The translations under genes and the position numbers were made by a program. Source: Isoetes taiwanensis (lineage: Eukaryota > Streptophyta > Lycopodiopsida > Isoetales > Isoetaceae). Taken from it: a stretch of 64,000 nt of DNA. The first letter of the stretch is position 1, and each line of letters begins with the position of its first letter. Below are positions 10,932 to 21,750 of this stretch, one piece after another. Below the pieces are notes generated by a model. That model searched no databases and was not told where the DNA came from. It saw nothing but the letters and a program-made list of their open reading frames with translations. The DNA lies in assembly GCA_021234155.1 (NCBI GenBank), contig JAJEKV010000024.1, positions 16,391,030-16,455,029 on the forward strand, written 5' to 3'.

Positions 10932-12680
10932 TTAGAGGTCCTCAAACTCGACATCAAAGCCTTTGATGACGATTTTGTCGCCACCGTTACGTGGGACCAA
11001 GGTGACATCAAAGCTATCTCCACCTTTGATACCCAAATCTTCTAAAGTCTCGCTAACACCAAGGCGAAGAGTTGTGGACCCGATCATGCCCTCTTTGCCA
11101 GGGGCCATATGGGGTATATTAATGTAGCTGCCTGCATACTCTATACAGTCCAGCGGCGTGCTTGAGTCTGCCGTGGGCAAGTTGATGAAAACATCAAAGC
11201 CCACGGCCTGGTTCATCGGAAATTCAATCCCCTGTATGGCCAGCACTGTTTCTGACCCTTCTGATTCTGCATTTCCATTTCCTGATAATGACACCAGCTT
11301 CGCACTAAACGGAGCTTCCAGATTTTTGGATTTGCCCGCACTTATGTTCCCAAATTCTGGCACTGTGACTTTCTTGCTTGACGTATCCGCAGCAAAGGTT
11401 GTCGATTTGGCATCTAGCCATGTAATTGGAACATCCTTCTCCTGATACCTGTAACCCAACTTGCGAATTTCCAATGCATCCCTCACCTTCACCTTCACCT
11501 GATCGCCCAATTCGTCGAAGAAAACAAAGGCGGAATCTAGCCAATCCTCGTCTTCGAATTCCTTGCGGCCGAGCTTTTCCTTCCAGATCCACCAAATTCT
11601 GTCGATGTTGCCATGGTGGGCGAAGAAGATGGGATCAATTCCGGCAGAATAGAGCGCACCCATGTCCTCATAAGGGGCATCGTTTCCTCCCGTCCAGATA
11701 TGAACAAATCCATGGGAATTGTTTTCCAATGTACCCCCGCCAGGAGTTGTTACAGATTCGGCTGTGTATTTCAACCCCATGAACAGACTTGCAGTCGTCG
11801 CCGAGCTAACAACCTGCTGATACATAAGAGTATCGTTGGTTTTTCGCAGAGTATCCAGATCATTCTGCCTTTCGGGCTGCCCTGGAGACCACGACAGATC
11901 GGCTATGGCAGGTGGTTGATGCAGAGTATTTCTCTTTGCATCAAACAAAGAAGGCTGGTTGATGTAGAAAGCTGGCATTGAATTGGGTAGCAGAGGATCA
12001 GGAACAACAGATTGGTTATCCCAATTCCAAAACGGAAGAGAAAACGTCGGATCCTTGAGCAGATATTGCAGAATCCGTTCGTGAAAATAGAGATACCACC
12101 TATGCCAGGGAAAAAAAAGCCAGCTAAAATGCACATCGAAGGGATTCGTAGTACCAGGCTGCACCAATCTGCTGTCGCAGAAAACACAGTGGATGTATGC
12201 CTGGTTGATCTGCTTGCGCGGATCATCGTCGGGAAGAGCCCGCAGTAATTCGTATGCCTTGTTATACTTTTCTGCGTATGCTGCATCTGCCAAATGGGCT
12301 GCTGGGCGAGTTCGGAGCTGCCGAACCTTGGGCAGAACAAAATCCTTGATCGGCTTGTCGGGCACCGGCGGACAGCAATTTAAATCTGAATTGGTTGAGC
12401 TTGTTTTGCAGTCTTTCAGATCGGGTGGCTGGATGGGAGACCCAAACGCAGACGGATTATTGAGAAGAAACGGAAGCCCTGCAGCTCCGATTGACGAGCC
12501 CAACAGAAGCTCTCTTCTGTTCACTGGATCGTTTGGGTCATAGCTGCTTCGACAGATTGAATTGCATTGCCTCTTCCCAGTACAGGCGTTGCATGGTAGA
12601 GCAACGGATTGAGGCCCACAGATGTTATTGGAGAAGCCCAATCCAGGAGAAACAGGGGAACATAGCAGTCTGCCCTCCAT
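10932..12680 (-). CDS. PPO: Polyphenol oxidase (catechol oxidase/tyrosinase family)
   Basis: An intronless 582-residue type-3 copper oxidase that converts phenols to o-quinones, usually in the thylakoid lumen. The N-terminus is Cys-rich and transit-like. R55-R56 followed by LLLGSSIGAAGLPFLL is a twin-arginine thylakoid signal. CuA: H164, H184 and H193, with C168 placed for the His-Cys thioether (HCVFC). CuB: H323 and H327 (NSHGFVHIW) and H355/H356 (FFAHHGNIDR). A YRY motif at 410-412 is followed by a linker and a C-terminal KFDV-type domain in which the signature reads GFDVFIN. All expected metal ligands are present and length is normal for plants, so it is probably functional. The only upstream Met is residue 1. 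A TATA box lies about 35 nt upstream, implying a very short 5' UTR. It is surrounded by PPO fragments, so this is the survivor of a cluster. Confidence 0.96.
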   Translation of the reverse strand: MEGRLLCSPVSPGLGFSNNICGPQSVALPCNACTGKRQCNSICRSSYDPNDPVNRRELLLGSSIGAAGLPFLLNNPSAFGSPIQPPDLKDCKTSSTNSDLNCCPPVPDKPIKDFVLPKVRQLRTRPAAHLADAAYAEKYNKAYELLRALPDDDPRKQINQAYIHCVFCDSRLVQPGTTNPFDVHFSWLFFPWHRWYLYFHERILQYLLKDPTFSLPFWNWDNQSVVPDPLLPNSMPAFYINQPSLFDAKRNTLHQPPAIADLSWSPGQPERQNDLDTLRKTNDTLMYQQVVSSATTASLFMGLKYTAESVTTPGGGTLENNSHGFVHIWTGGNDAPYEDMGALYSAGIDPIFFAHHGNIDRIWWIWKEKLGRKEFEDEDWLDSAFVFFDELGDQVKVKVRDALEIRKLGYRYQEKDVPITWLDAKSTTFAADTSSKKVTVPEFGNISAGKSKNLEAPFSAKLVSLSGNGNAESEGSETVLAIQGIEFPMNQAVGFDVFINLPTADSSTPLDCIEYAGSYINIPHMAPGKEGMIGSTTLRLGVSETLEDLGIKGGDSFDVTLVPRNGGDKIVIKGFDVEFEDL

Positions 12681-12714
12681 TATTTTACATATTTGTTGGT
12701 CTCCTGAGGTTTCA

Positions 12715-12721
12715 ATTTATA
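12715..12721 (-). promoter_or_regulatory. PPO TATA box
   Basis: TATAAAT on the minus strand, 34-41 nt upstream of the PPO ATG. The surrounding ~60 bp is repeated five more times at 12883-17688. Confidence 0.65.
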
Positions 12722-12882
12722 AAGGCTTCTTTTTCTTCTGACAGATGGCTCTCTACCATTAAAACCTTATCTCTATCTCTACCGTTTAAACCTTATCGCA
12801 TTTATTCAGAGTTAGCCTAGTTGCTGTTGAATGTAGTAAATTTTATTCTTTTGTGAATGAGAATTAATAATGCGAATAAGAC

Positions 12883-12940
12883 ATATTTGTTGGGCTCCTG
12901 GGGTTTCAATTTATAAAGGCTTCTTTTTTTCGACAGATGG
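12883..12940 (-). repeat. Duplicated PPO core-promoter segment, copy 2
   Basis: ATATTTGTTGGGCTCCTGGG followed by the TATA-containing TTTATAAAGGCTTC block and CGACAGATGG, nearly identical to the real promoter (12687-12748), but with no PPO coding sequence downstream on the minus strand. Confidence 0.85.
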
Positions 12941-12971
12941 TCCATGCTGCGTTGCGGAGTTTAAGGTTTCT

Positions 12972-14087
12972 GTGGAAGAAACCTGGCAGCGGCGCCGCGA
13001 GGCTTCAAATCAGTGTTTGACACGATTTTAAGGGCCGGCTTCAAATCAGTGTTTGACACGTGGACACTAAAAGAAACTATTTACTGACGCGGCAATGTAG
13101 TAAGAAATTATATACTGTTGCAATAAATGCTTCGCGTGTCTGCACCAGACACTACGAGACAAATTTTGGATAATTATTGTACCACCCAAAACTGTTCCTT
13201 TCCGGGCTTTATTATCACGTAGTGATCCTGGGAAAAAAGAAAAAAAAACGTGTTTTTTATGCATGGTTAATAGTATAAGGTTCCTGAACCTAGCTTAAGG
13301 TAAGGTTTCATATTTTTTTCAAGTGACTGGTACTTTGACATCTTCAAAATTGATCATGTAAAATACGTTGGTCAAGCTTTTGCAAAATGAAAGATTTATT
13401 CTTATTAAGTCTTTAGATTGATGAGTGGTAAATTTGCCAACTACACAAATGCGTGATTCAGACCTTTCACCGACCCAATTGCATCCACCAGACCTAGTAA
13501 TTGCATTGCCACTTGAGCAATGGCCAAACGAAACTTAAATCCAATTCATCATCTTGTAATATAGCACAACATGTAGACTAAAAATGTAATGGTTCCATGG
13601 CATCCAAGCAACAATGCATGTGGTTACAAAAAGGACATGTGATTATCCTACGTAGAAACAAAAAGTAATTAGCAGTAGGACAAACTTGGGGCAAATGGTT
13701 AGGTGGCAAGTGATGATGAACATAATGGTTGGAACCAAAAGCTCAATAGGTAGAATCTCAGCCATCAATCCTTCTAATACTTTCCTAGATAATTGGGGGG
13801 AGCATGATTGTTGGACATCTTTCCACCTACTCAGATGATTAGAAGCAGGGATAGGTTCTGTACGTACAGAATTATTTTTCTAGACGTATAAAGTCCAAAA
13901 ATACGTATTTTTAGGTTAAATATGCATTTTTCGTATTTTTGACCTGCTGGCCGAGTTTCGCTTACGCGAAATTTTTTTATGGTTTCACTAAGCGAAACTA
14001 TAGTTATGCAAAACTATTTTCGCGTAAGGGAAACTATAGTTTCGCTTATGCAAAACGTTTTAAGCAAAACAACGGTTTCGCTTACGC
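12972..14087. repeat. ~1.1-kb dispersed repeat (unit A), copy 1
   Basis: Near-identical to 24217-25323: begins AGAAACCTGGCAGCGGC, contains two CTTCAAATCAGTGTTTGACACG blocks, and ends in an array of TTTCGC and GCGAAA motifs. It breaks off at 14087 straight into PPO coding sequence. No ORF of note. The 13.2-13.9 kb part is AT-rich with no gene seen. Confidence 0.85.
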
Positions 14088-14133
14088 CCAATCCAGGAGA
14101 AACAGGGGAACATAGCAGTCTGCCCTCCATTGT
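14088..14133 (-). pseudogene. PPO 5' fragment (first ~15 codons)
   Basis: The minus strand carries the same first 15 codons as the intact PPO (MEGRLLCSPVSPGLG), then fuses to unit A. Its promoter (14134-14192) and further upstream sequence are retained to about 14300. Confidence 0.85.
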
Positions 14134-14192
14134 ACATATTTGTTGGGCTCTTGGGGTTTCAATTTATAAAGGCTTCTTTTTTTCGACAGATG
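14134..14192 (-). repeat. Duplicated PPO core-promoter segment, copy 3
   Basis: Same TATA-containing block. It is the only extra copy besides 17625-17688 that still abuts PPO codons. Confidence 0.85.
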
Positions 14193-14321
14193 GCTCTACC
14201 ATTAAAACCTTATCTCTATCTCTACCATTTAAACCTTATCGTATTTATTCAGAGTTAGTTGCTGTTGAATGTAGTAAATTTTATTCTTTTGCGAATGAGA
14301 CATAATTATTAATGCGAATGA

Positions 14322-14382
14322 GACATATTTGTTGGGCTCCTGGGGTTTCAATTTATAAAGGCTTCTTTTTTTCGACAGATGG
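14322..14382 (-). repeat. Duplicated PPO core-promoter segment, copy 4
   Basis: Same block, preceded (plus strand) by the AATGCGAATGAGAC sequence also found before copy 2, so 12690-12975 and 14134-14420 are one duplicated unit. Confidence 0.85.
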
Positions 14383-14419
14383 TCCATGCTGCGTTGCGGA
14401 AATTAAGGTTTCTGTGGAA

Positions 14420-14763
14420 GAGAAAGCCCCTCCGGGCTTGATTCTGGAGGGGAAAGCTGGCCGACGCGCGGAGCGCGGAGGCCTGCTTGACCCTCCGGAA
14501 TCAAGCCCGAAGGGGCTTTCACCTAACGTAGAGGACGGCTGGGCCCAATCCAACCGTGCCACGTGTCAAAATCCAGGTGAAAATATCAAGAAAAGCAGGT
14601 AAGAAAAGTCAGAAACGCAGTAAAAATGGCGGAATGCTAGTAAAAGCGGCGGAATGCATAGTAAAAAACTTGCATGGTTTTTCAGATGAAGAAAAAGTGA
14701 CACATGTCACTTATTCATTGGATGAGACGGCTGGATTGGGCCCAGCCGTCCTTTACGTGGAAG
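14420..14763. mobile_element. ~345-bp foldback/MITE insertion in the duplicated unit
   Basis: Compared with the empty counterpart at about 12971 (TTTCTGTGGAAGAAACCTGG), this copy has about 345 bp inserted between two GTGGAAGA octamers, a likely target duplication. It contains two foldbacks: 14423-14452 with 14491-14520 (30-bp arms, two mismatches), and 14533-14550 with 14732-14749 (18 bp, GACGGCTGGGCCCAATCC, perfect). It may be two nested elements. Confidence 0.65.
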
Positions 14764-15125
14764 AAACCTGGCAGCGGCGCCGCGAGGCTTCAAATCAGTG
14801 TTTGACACGATTTTAAGGGCCGGCTTTAAATCAGTGTTTGATACGTGGACACTAAAAGTAAAACTATTTACTGACGCGGCAATGTAGTAAGAAATTATAT
14901 ACTGTTGCCATAAATGCTTCGCGTGTCTGCACCAGACACTACGAGACAACTTTTGGATAATTATTGTACCACCCAAACTGTTCCTTTCCGGGCTTTATTG
15001 TCACGTAGTGATCCTGGGAAAAAAGAAAAAAAAACGTGTTTTTTATGCAAGGTTAATAGTATAAGGTTTCTGAACCTAGCTTAAGGTAAGGTTTCATATT
15101 TTTTTCAAGTGACTGGTACTTTGAC
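14764..15125. repeat. Unit A, partial copy 3
   Basis: Matches the first ~350 bp of unit A (12972 onward) and switches at GGTACTTTGACAT into another promoter block, showing an illegitimate or micro-homology junction. Confidence 0.8.
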
Positions 15126-15183
15126 ATATTTGTTGGGCTCCTGGGGTTTCAATTTATAAAGGCTTCTTTTTTTCGACAGATGG
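15124..15183 (-). repeat. Duplicated PPO core-promoter segment, copy 5
   Basis: TATA-containing block as above, followed (plus strand) by GGTCCATGCTGCATTGCGGAATCATTCAAATGCC in two pieces, also found after copy 6. Confidence 0.85.
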
Positions 15184-15331
15184 TCCATGCTGCATTGCGG
15201 AATCATTCAAATGCCATCTGTGCCCTTAATTGTTGTATAGACGTTTTTAAGCTTCTCTATCTCTACCATTAAAACCTTATCTCTAACCCATACCTTATCT
15301 TTTTTTTCTTTTTTTTACTGAACCATTGGAC

Positions 15332-15433
15332 ACCAATAAAACGTGCAAGGCTACAATAAAACGTGCAAGGCTACAATAAAGAAAACAGAAATCAATAAAA
15401 CGTGCAAGGCTACAATAAAGAAAACAGAAATCA
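15332..15433. repeat. Tandem repeat AATAAAACGTGCAAGGCTAC
   Basis: Three direct copies of AATAAAACGTGCAAGGCTAC, the last two extended by AATAAAGAAAACAGAAATC. Flanked by TTGGACAC and GTGTCCAA, so it may be the core of a small inverted-repeat element. Confidence 0.7.
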
Positions 15434-16128
15434 GTGTCCAAAATAGAGTAGTCCCTCGCCTTTTTTAATAGATCTATCTAACATATATAATCCTCCTACA
15501 AATATGCTTTTGGGATATTCTTAATCGATGCTTTCTCATAAAGTTGACACGTACTCTTCTGAGGAAAAAATAGGGCTTTAAAAAAATATAGAAAAAAAAC
15601 AGAGAAATAAGGCTATGGCTATGGCTCTTTGCATCGTCGGAGCTGGGAAGCGGCATCGCCATCGCCGGAGCTGGGAGCTACCTAATGGCCTGCATGTGTT
15701 CATTTTGAAGGACCACGAGCTCGGACTGTTCAGTAATTTCTCTTACTGATAACAAAGATGAGATATTTGTCTATGCCTGTAATGATTAGGCAGCATGAAG
15801 TGCTGCCCACTGTGTCCTTGGTGATGAAAAGAGCAAACTTAGAATGTTCCAGCCAAAATAAGCTAGTTGATTGCTTTATGTAGGTTGGTGGGCAATTTTT
15901 TGTACTAGCAGGAAGCAAGTCAGAACCTGCAGAAAAGGCAACCCTTCTTCTATAATTAGCATTTTGTTTTAATGCATTCTTTTCTGTTAAGTTGTGTACC
16001 ATACGATCAATGCCCATATGTTTAATACACTGTTATTGAGCCTTTTTGCATAGCGTGAAGTTCAATTTGTAAAAGTCTTACTATTCTTCCAGGCGTTATG
16101 GATCTCAAAATTAACAGTTTGATATTTC

Positions 16129-16214
16129 AGTTGGGTGTATCCACGATTACATCAATTGTCCAAAGGAGCGGGGGCACTGTTGCACATCCCAGCAGCATCC
16201 TTGATAGAAAACTA
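16129..16214 (+). other. Exon-like segment (captured gene fragment?)
   Basis: An open stretch encoding LGVSTITSIVQRSGGTVAHP bounded by TTTCAG and GTAACT. A second such piece lies near 16449-16500 (after TTCTTTCAG; encodes KSRESSKSMEPGFKQD). No family recognised and no start or stop; could be chance. Confidence 0.25.
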
Positions 16215-16631
16215 GAGGTAACTTCAGGGAATCTCTGCATGAGTAGATTAAAAAGTGTAGCTATAGGGCAAAGTGGACTTTAAAGTTGAGACATGTTAGT
16301 CCATCTATTGTTCATGGCAAACATAAATCATTATAAGCATCATTTTTTAGCGTCATCTGTCCTCTCTCTGTAGAATACTGAAGAATATAATGTTTCTAAT
16401 ATACAACTTGCTGGTTTGCATCATTTATGGTCAAATTTATTCTTTCAGAAGTCTAGAGAATCTTCAAAATCCATGGAGCCAGGATTCAAGCAGGATAGTA
16501 TGTTGCATTGTCTGTATCAGAGGATAAAGTTCATTTGCACCATGTAAGATTGTTCTTATGTGCCTCTGTTCCCGCTGCTAAGTCGTGGATTGGACATTGT
16601 GTATTACAGCATCACTAGTAGCTCCTTAAAG

Positions 16632-16789
16632 TAAACAAATAGTATTTCAAATCATTGTATAGGGGAAAGGAACAAGGGGACTAATTTCCGGTCCAGCCGG
16701 TAGCCGGTCGCGGGACCCCACCGGCTGGACCGGAAATTAGTCCCCTTGTTCCTTTCCCCTATACAATGATTTGAAATACTATTTGTTTA
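16632..16789. repeat. Perfect 69-bp inverted repeat, 20-bp loop
   Basis: Left arm 16632-16700 and right arm 16721-16789 are exact reverse complements; the loop is GC-rich (16701-16720). It is attached to the PPO 3'-flank sequence that follows at 16790. Zero mismatches over 69 bp implies recent formation, gene conversion between arms, or an assembly/library artefact. Confidence 0.95.
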
Positions 16790-16927
16790 TGGGCAATATG
16801 ACTGCAACACAAGATAACCTTGGTCGAAGCAGATGATGCTTATTATACTACATGCCTTTTATTGCATCTTTGTTAGTTTTTCATGATATGAACATGATCA
16901 TGATATGAACATGTATAGGCATGAAAA

Positions 16928-17623
16928 TTAGAGGTCAACAAACTCGACATCAAAGCCTTTGATGACGATTTTGTCGCCACCGTTACGTGGCATCAAGGCT
17001 ATCTCCACCTTTGATTTTGAAACCCATGAAAATAGAGATACCACCTATGCCAGGGCAGAAAAATCCAGCTAAAATGCACATCGAAGCCATTCTGAGTACC
17101 AGGCTGCACCAATCTGCTATCGCAGAAAACACAGTGGATGTATGCCTGGTTGATCTGCTTGCGCGGATCATTGTCGGGAAGAGCCCGCAGTAATTCGTAT
17201 GCCTTGTTATACTTTTCTGCGTATGCTGGATCTGCCAAATGGGCTGCTGGGCGAGTTCGGAGCTGCGGTTTCTCGGGCCGAACAAAATCCTTGATCGCCT
17301 TGTTGGGCACTGGCAGACAGCAATCTACATTTGAATTGCTTGAGCTTGTTTTGCAGTCTTTCAGATCGGGTGGCTGGATGGGAGATCCAAACGCAGACGG
17401 GTATTGAGAAGAAACGGAAGCCTTGCAGCTCCGATTGACGAGCCAACAGAAGCTCTCTTCTGTTCACTGGATCGTTTGGGTCATAGCTACTTCGACAGAT
17501 TGAATTGCATTGCCTCTTCCCAGTACAGGGATTGCATGGTAGAGCAACGGATTGAGGCCCACAAATGTTTTTGGAGAAGCCTAATCCAGGAGAAACAGGA
17601 GAACATGGAAGTCTGCCCTCCAT
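16928..17623 (-). pseudogene. PPO pseudogene with internal deletion
   Basis: The N-terminal ~200 codons (17623-17034) are joined to the last ~40 codons (about 17025-16928) with roughly 1.05 kb missing, taking out all of CuB and most of the KFDV domain. The N-part also has a frame change after RRELLLA (compare RRELLLG in the intact gene). It keeps HCVFC and PWHRW. Its promoter block and 3' flank are present, so it is a true gene copy rather than a processed one. Confidence 0.9.
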
Positions 17624-17624
17624 T

Positions 17625-17688
17625 AATATTTGTTGGTCTCTTCTCTTGAGGTTTCAATTTATAAAGGCTTCCTTTTTTTCTGCAGATG
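17625..17688 (-). repeat. PPO-pseudogene promoter block (copy 6)
   Basis: TATA-containing promoter block upstream of the pseudogene start, slightly diverged (TTGGTCTCTTCTCTTGAGG). Confidence 0.8.
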
Positions 17689-19699
17689 GTCCATGCTGCA
17701 TTGCGGAATCATTCAAATGCCAACTGTGCCCTTAATTAATTGTTGTATGGGCGTTTTTAAGCTTCTCTATCTCTACCATTAAATTTTGTACCCCACCGAT
17801 AATGTGCTAGGGAACCGCCCCCTTGAGGGGTTTCCAGCTGGAAACCGGCAGCGGCGCCGCCCGCGAGCGGCCCGTAATCCCCTGCTTCCTGAAAATTCCG
17901 TGCATTTTTTTTTCTCTCTCCTCTGTTTCGCGATGGCGGAGGTCCGAAGGTCTACTCCCACAAGGCATCCTAAAATTTAACTGCCATAATTAACCACTAA
18001 GGAACCACTATACATGTGGTTACTTATGCAAAAAATAATAATCTTAATAGAAACCACACATTATAGTGGTTTTTATAAGTAGGATGTGGTTTTTCATGCT
18101 GGTTTTTGTTGCAACATGGTTTATTTAAATTGATAATGCTTTCTAGCATGGCTTTTTTGTTAGCTTGTTGATGCAACATGGGTTATTAAGTTGGTAATGG
18201 TTTATGGTATGGTTTTTCAATGCTAGACGATGATTTTCCCCATTGGTTTTCTTTTGTAGTATGGTTTACTAAAATTAGTATAGTTTTGCAAGGTGGTTTC
18301 CACTGCCAATTTAAATACCTAGTGGTTATTCATGTTGGTTTTCTATTGCCAAAATTGTCTGTTAAAAGTCGACCACATTGGTTTTCTTTTGTAGTATGGT
18401 TTATTAAAATTAATGTAGTTTACAAGGTGGTTTGTACTGCCAATATAAATATCTAGTGGTTATTCATGCTGGTTTTCGATCGCAGAATTGTCTACTAAAA
18501 ATCGATTATGGTTCGTAGCATGGGTTTCTGAACCAATTTAATTTGCATGGTGGTTATTCATATATTCCTTATTCATAAACTTCAATGGATATTATGAATC
18601 CATGATGTAAATTAAATTATTACTTAAGTATATGCTAGAAAATTTATATTTTAAGGAATTATGAGTATACCTTCTACAAGCATTTAAGACAATCCCTCTA
18701 TAATTGATCAGTGTTGTCTTAGTTTAATACATTCGACAATCATAATCTTAATAGTAGATAATGAAGTTTACTTTAAGTTCCAAATAATTGGGACATTCTG
18801 TATGCCCAATGATTCTAAAACAATATATCTCGAGATTGTCCCCTTTAATGTATGTGTAAGATGCACCGAAAAGTGACGTTAATCCATGAGAACACTTGGG
18901 TAATACTAAAACAATGTCTTCAATAGATTTCTTCATTTAAGGAACTAGGTGATTGTGTAGTTTACTAGACAATCAAATAGATATTAGCCCTGGAGTAGCC
19001 ATGACGTGCTACTATAAACGATTCAGTCCACCAATTCAGACAAGACTATAAACGACCTCATAGCATTGATTCCCATTGGTTCTAGAAATAATATGTTATC
19101 TGTCAATTGGAAAATCTCCTACCATTAAAATACACCATTTTGTCGACATTTTTACCATTTAGGTCCAAGGACCAGGTTATGTTCAAACTTTGCCAGAACA
19201 ATTTTGTAATTGACATGCATGTTTGTTCTTGGCGTAATATAATATTTCAATGGTATGGTTGCCCTAGAATATTTATGGAAAATTATCTAGAAAATGGTTC
19301 ATAGCTTCAAGTTTGCCTAAGAAAGAAAAACGTTTGAGCATCCAACTGTAGGTTTCACGTTATTAGGTCATTTTAGTTAGTTTGGGCTTCGCAAATGTGG
19401 CTTACGGATCAAGGGATTTAGAGTGACAATCCAATTCACGACTTCGAACAGGACGAGATTATACAACCTCACTGTGTTGCTTTAGGGACCATATGTTATA
19501 TGTCGAAACATCTTCTACCCTTAAAAAATACCATTTGTTGAAAATTTATACCATTTGGGCCGGTGCGAGAATCATCTTACGCCTAAATTTTGCCACACCA
19601 ATTCTATAAATACTTGACACGCATGTCTATGCTTGGCATAATATAAGAGTTCAATGGTATGGCTACCGTGGAATATTTTATAGTCTCATTCTCATTCTC

Positions 19700-20110
19700 A
19701 TTCCTAAGGACTCGGTTAAATGCTTTCGTAAAATCGACGAAGCAACAAAATAGTGCATTACCAACTCCTTTAGATCCTTTCATGACTATGCTTAAAGTGA
19801 CTAGATGATCGTGGTTAGTTGATCATGACGAAAACCACTCTATTTAGGGACCATTGTTCAGGGAAAGACATGCTGCGATATACCATCAAAGAGTTCTATT
19901 ATCCTCAACAATTATATCCCGACCCCATTTGAGAAGCTCGATTGCCATATCTAGAGAATATCAGACTTTTCCACTAGACATATGATTAAGGGGAAATTTG
20001 ATGTCTTCAACAATTAAAACATCCTCCATTGTTCCCTCAAAAGCTGCAAATTAGGCACGTGATAGAATTCTTTGGAAGAATCTCAGAAATTCTTTCTCGA
20101 AAAATACCAA
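19700..20110 (-). pseudogene. LINE-B-like ORF2 relic
   Basis: The minus strand shows MAIELLKWGRDIIVEDNR and CCFVDFTKAFNRV in the same order as the reverse transcriptase of LINE-A/B, with frameshifts. A (CATTCT)n tract at 19684-19705 next to it matches LINE tails seen elsewhere. Confidence 0.7.
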
Positions 20111-21447
20111 ATGCACATCTAGCTTTCCTTGGTGCCTCTCCTTAGATGCTGCATCATGTGACTAGTGTAAGCTAACATGCTTTTGTAGTATGATGTTATA
20201 ACAATCTAGATGTCATGTAAGCTTTGGAGAGAAAGTTTGTGCTATTGGGCACTTATCTAGTATATGTTATTGTGGCGCACCAACATCGTTAGACTAGGTA
20301 TTGCGTTGGTGTTACTACTTCTGGATTCTCTTACAGGTAATGGGGAGTGAGGTCAATTTGTAAGGCAATATAATTGCCTTAGTTTTAAAATAAGGCAATG
20401 ACAATGTTAATGGTTGAAAATCATCAAATAAAAGGTGAGGAACCCACCTTGAATATTTGGGGTTTCTTATTGATTATAAGTTGCAAGTGTGCATCACATC
20501 TAGAGGTCTTGAAATAGACCTGGGGCTGCTGGATCTGCTTTTGGTCTATCTGATCACTAGGACAGTCCGGCATGACTTTGCCACGTCAACAAGGAAAAAT
20601 AGAAGAGATGATGGTTTGTTGAAGGTAGAATTTTGAGGGACATGTCTACGTCCACCACAAGGGTAAAAAAGGTAGTATTGAACATATAGTACGTTAGGGG
20701 CCATTGAAATCATCCCGCCTGAAATGAGCATTTTGAATGGAATACGCCGCTTGAACGCCCTCTTCGATGCAGCGCCTCCTTCACTCCAGCACCAATGGCT
20801 CCAACGCCGGCTCCCATCAGGCGGCTCCAGCTCTATCCTGGTGATCATAGATTTGATCATCCGAGTTTTTTGCAGTTAACTTCCAGCGGCAAGCTCCAAG
20901 CTTCAAGTCAATCTGGAGTTTTTAGATAGTGCGTCCATGAATTTCGAGGCAGACAGATGCGTCCATGAATCCATGGAGTTTTTAGCGGCACTACGAAAAA
21001 TGCGTCCATGACAGAAACAGCCTTGTCGCAAACAGATGCGTCCATACAGAGCAGATGAAGGAAATACAAGCGGCTGCAGATGCTTCAAGCTAATGACATT
21101 CATCGTTGGCGATTCATGGCAGTTTTTCGACATCCTAAGGTTTTTCTGTTAGGGCCCTTTATGGTCTTTTTTACTGATGATGTTTAATAGATTCACAGCT
21201 AGAGCATATTTTGGTATGCAGGAGTCGTTGGAAAATCTACAGCTATGAGGAATGACTCTTTAGGCTAGCTAACGCATTTAAAGTCTTCTGAAGCACAAAT
21301 GCTTTCTGGCTTAGCTCCATTTTTTATGCCGGTGAATGAAGGTTTTCCATTTTTTACACAGGTGATGGAGGTTTTTCATTCATTCGGGGACGCAAGGGTT
21401 TCACGTTTCAGCGTTCATAGATCGCAGAGTCTTCTTGTGAGGCAGAT

Positions 21448-21750
21448 TTGACCATGATTCCACAAAGGAAACCGCTCAAAGCTTCCAAATCCACTGCGGA
21501 CAAGCAAGGGATGCCAATCTGTGACGCTGTTTTCCCAAGCCCCAACCAGCAGGTTAGAAGTTTCTTGCTTCTTTGTTTTGTTGCAAAAGTTTTGTGTGTT
21601 TCTATATCTTTCTGGCAGATTTACGTACCTGATCATGCTTTTGATTCATCAAATACTGCAGAGCCTGAAGCACATCTTGGAATGAAGAAAATGAAGATTC
21701 CAAATATTCTAAACCCGCTTATGTTCTGTTTATTTTGCGAGATCTGTTGA
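21448..21750 (+). other. Spliced-looking short ORF inside the CACTA-like element
   Basis: Open across 21448-21750, with good splice signals for a 66-bp intron (21553-21618: CAG/GTTAGA ... CTGGCAG/AT). Joining keeps the frame: ...FPSPNQQ then IYVPDHAFDSSN. No domain recognised. An intron-like block ending GGTATGCAG/TTGCATGCAG occurs twice around it (21150-21225, 21815-21875). Possible captured exon pair. Confidence 0.3.

Noticed and set aside
11158-12543. Several plus-strand ORFs opposite the PPO gene
   Set aside because: Shadow frames of the PPO coding sequence with no domain of their own.
15730-16017. 95-codon minus-strand ORF
   Set aside because: No motif, no promoter and no homologous frame elsewhere in the window; left as non-coding.
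20546-20860. 104-codon minus-strand ORF inside the CACTA-like element
   Set aside because: No transposase motif (no TNP2-type DDE) and composition not clearly coding.
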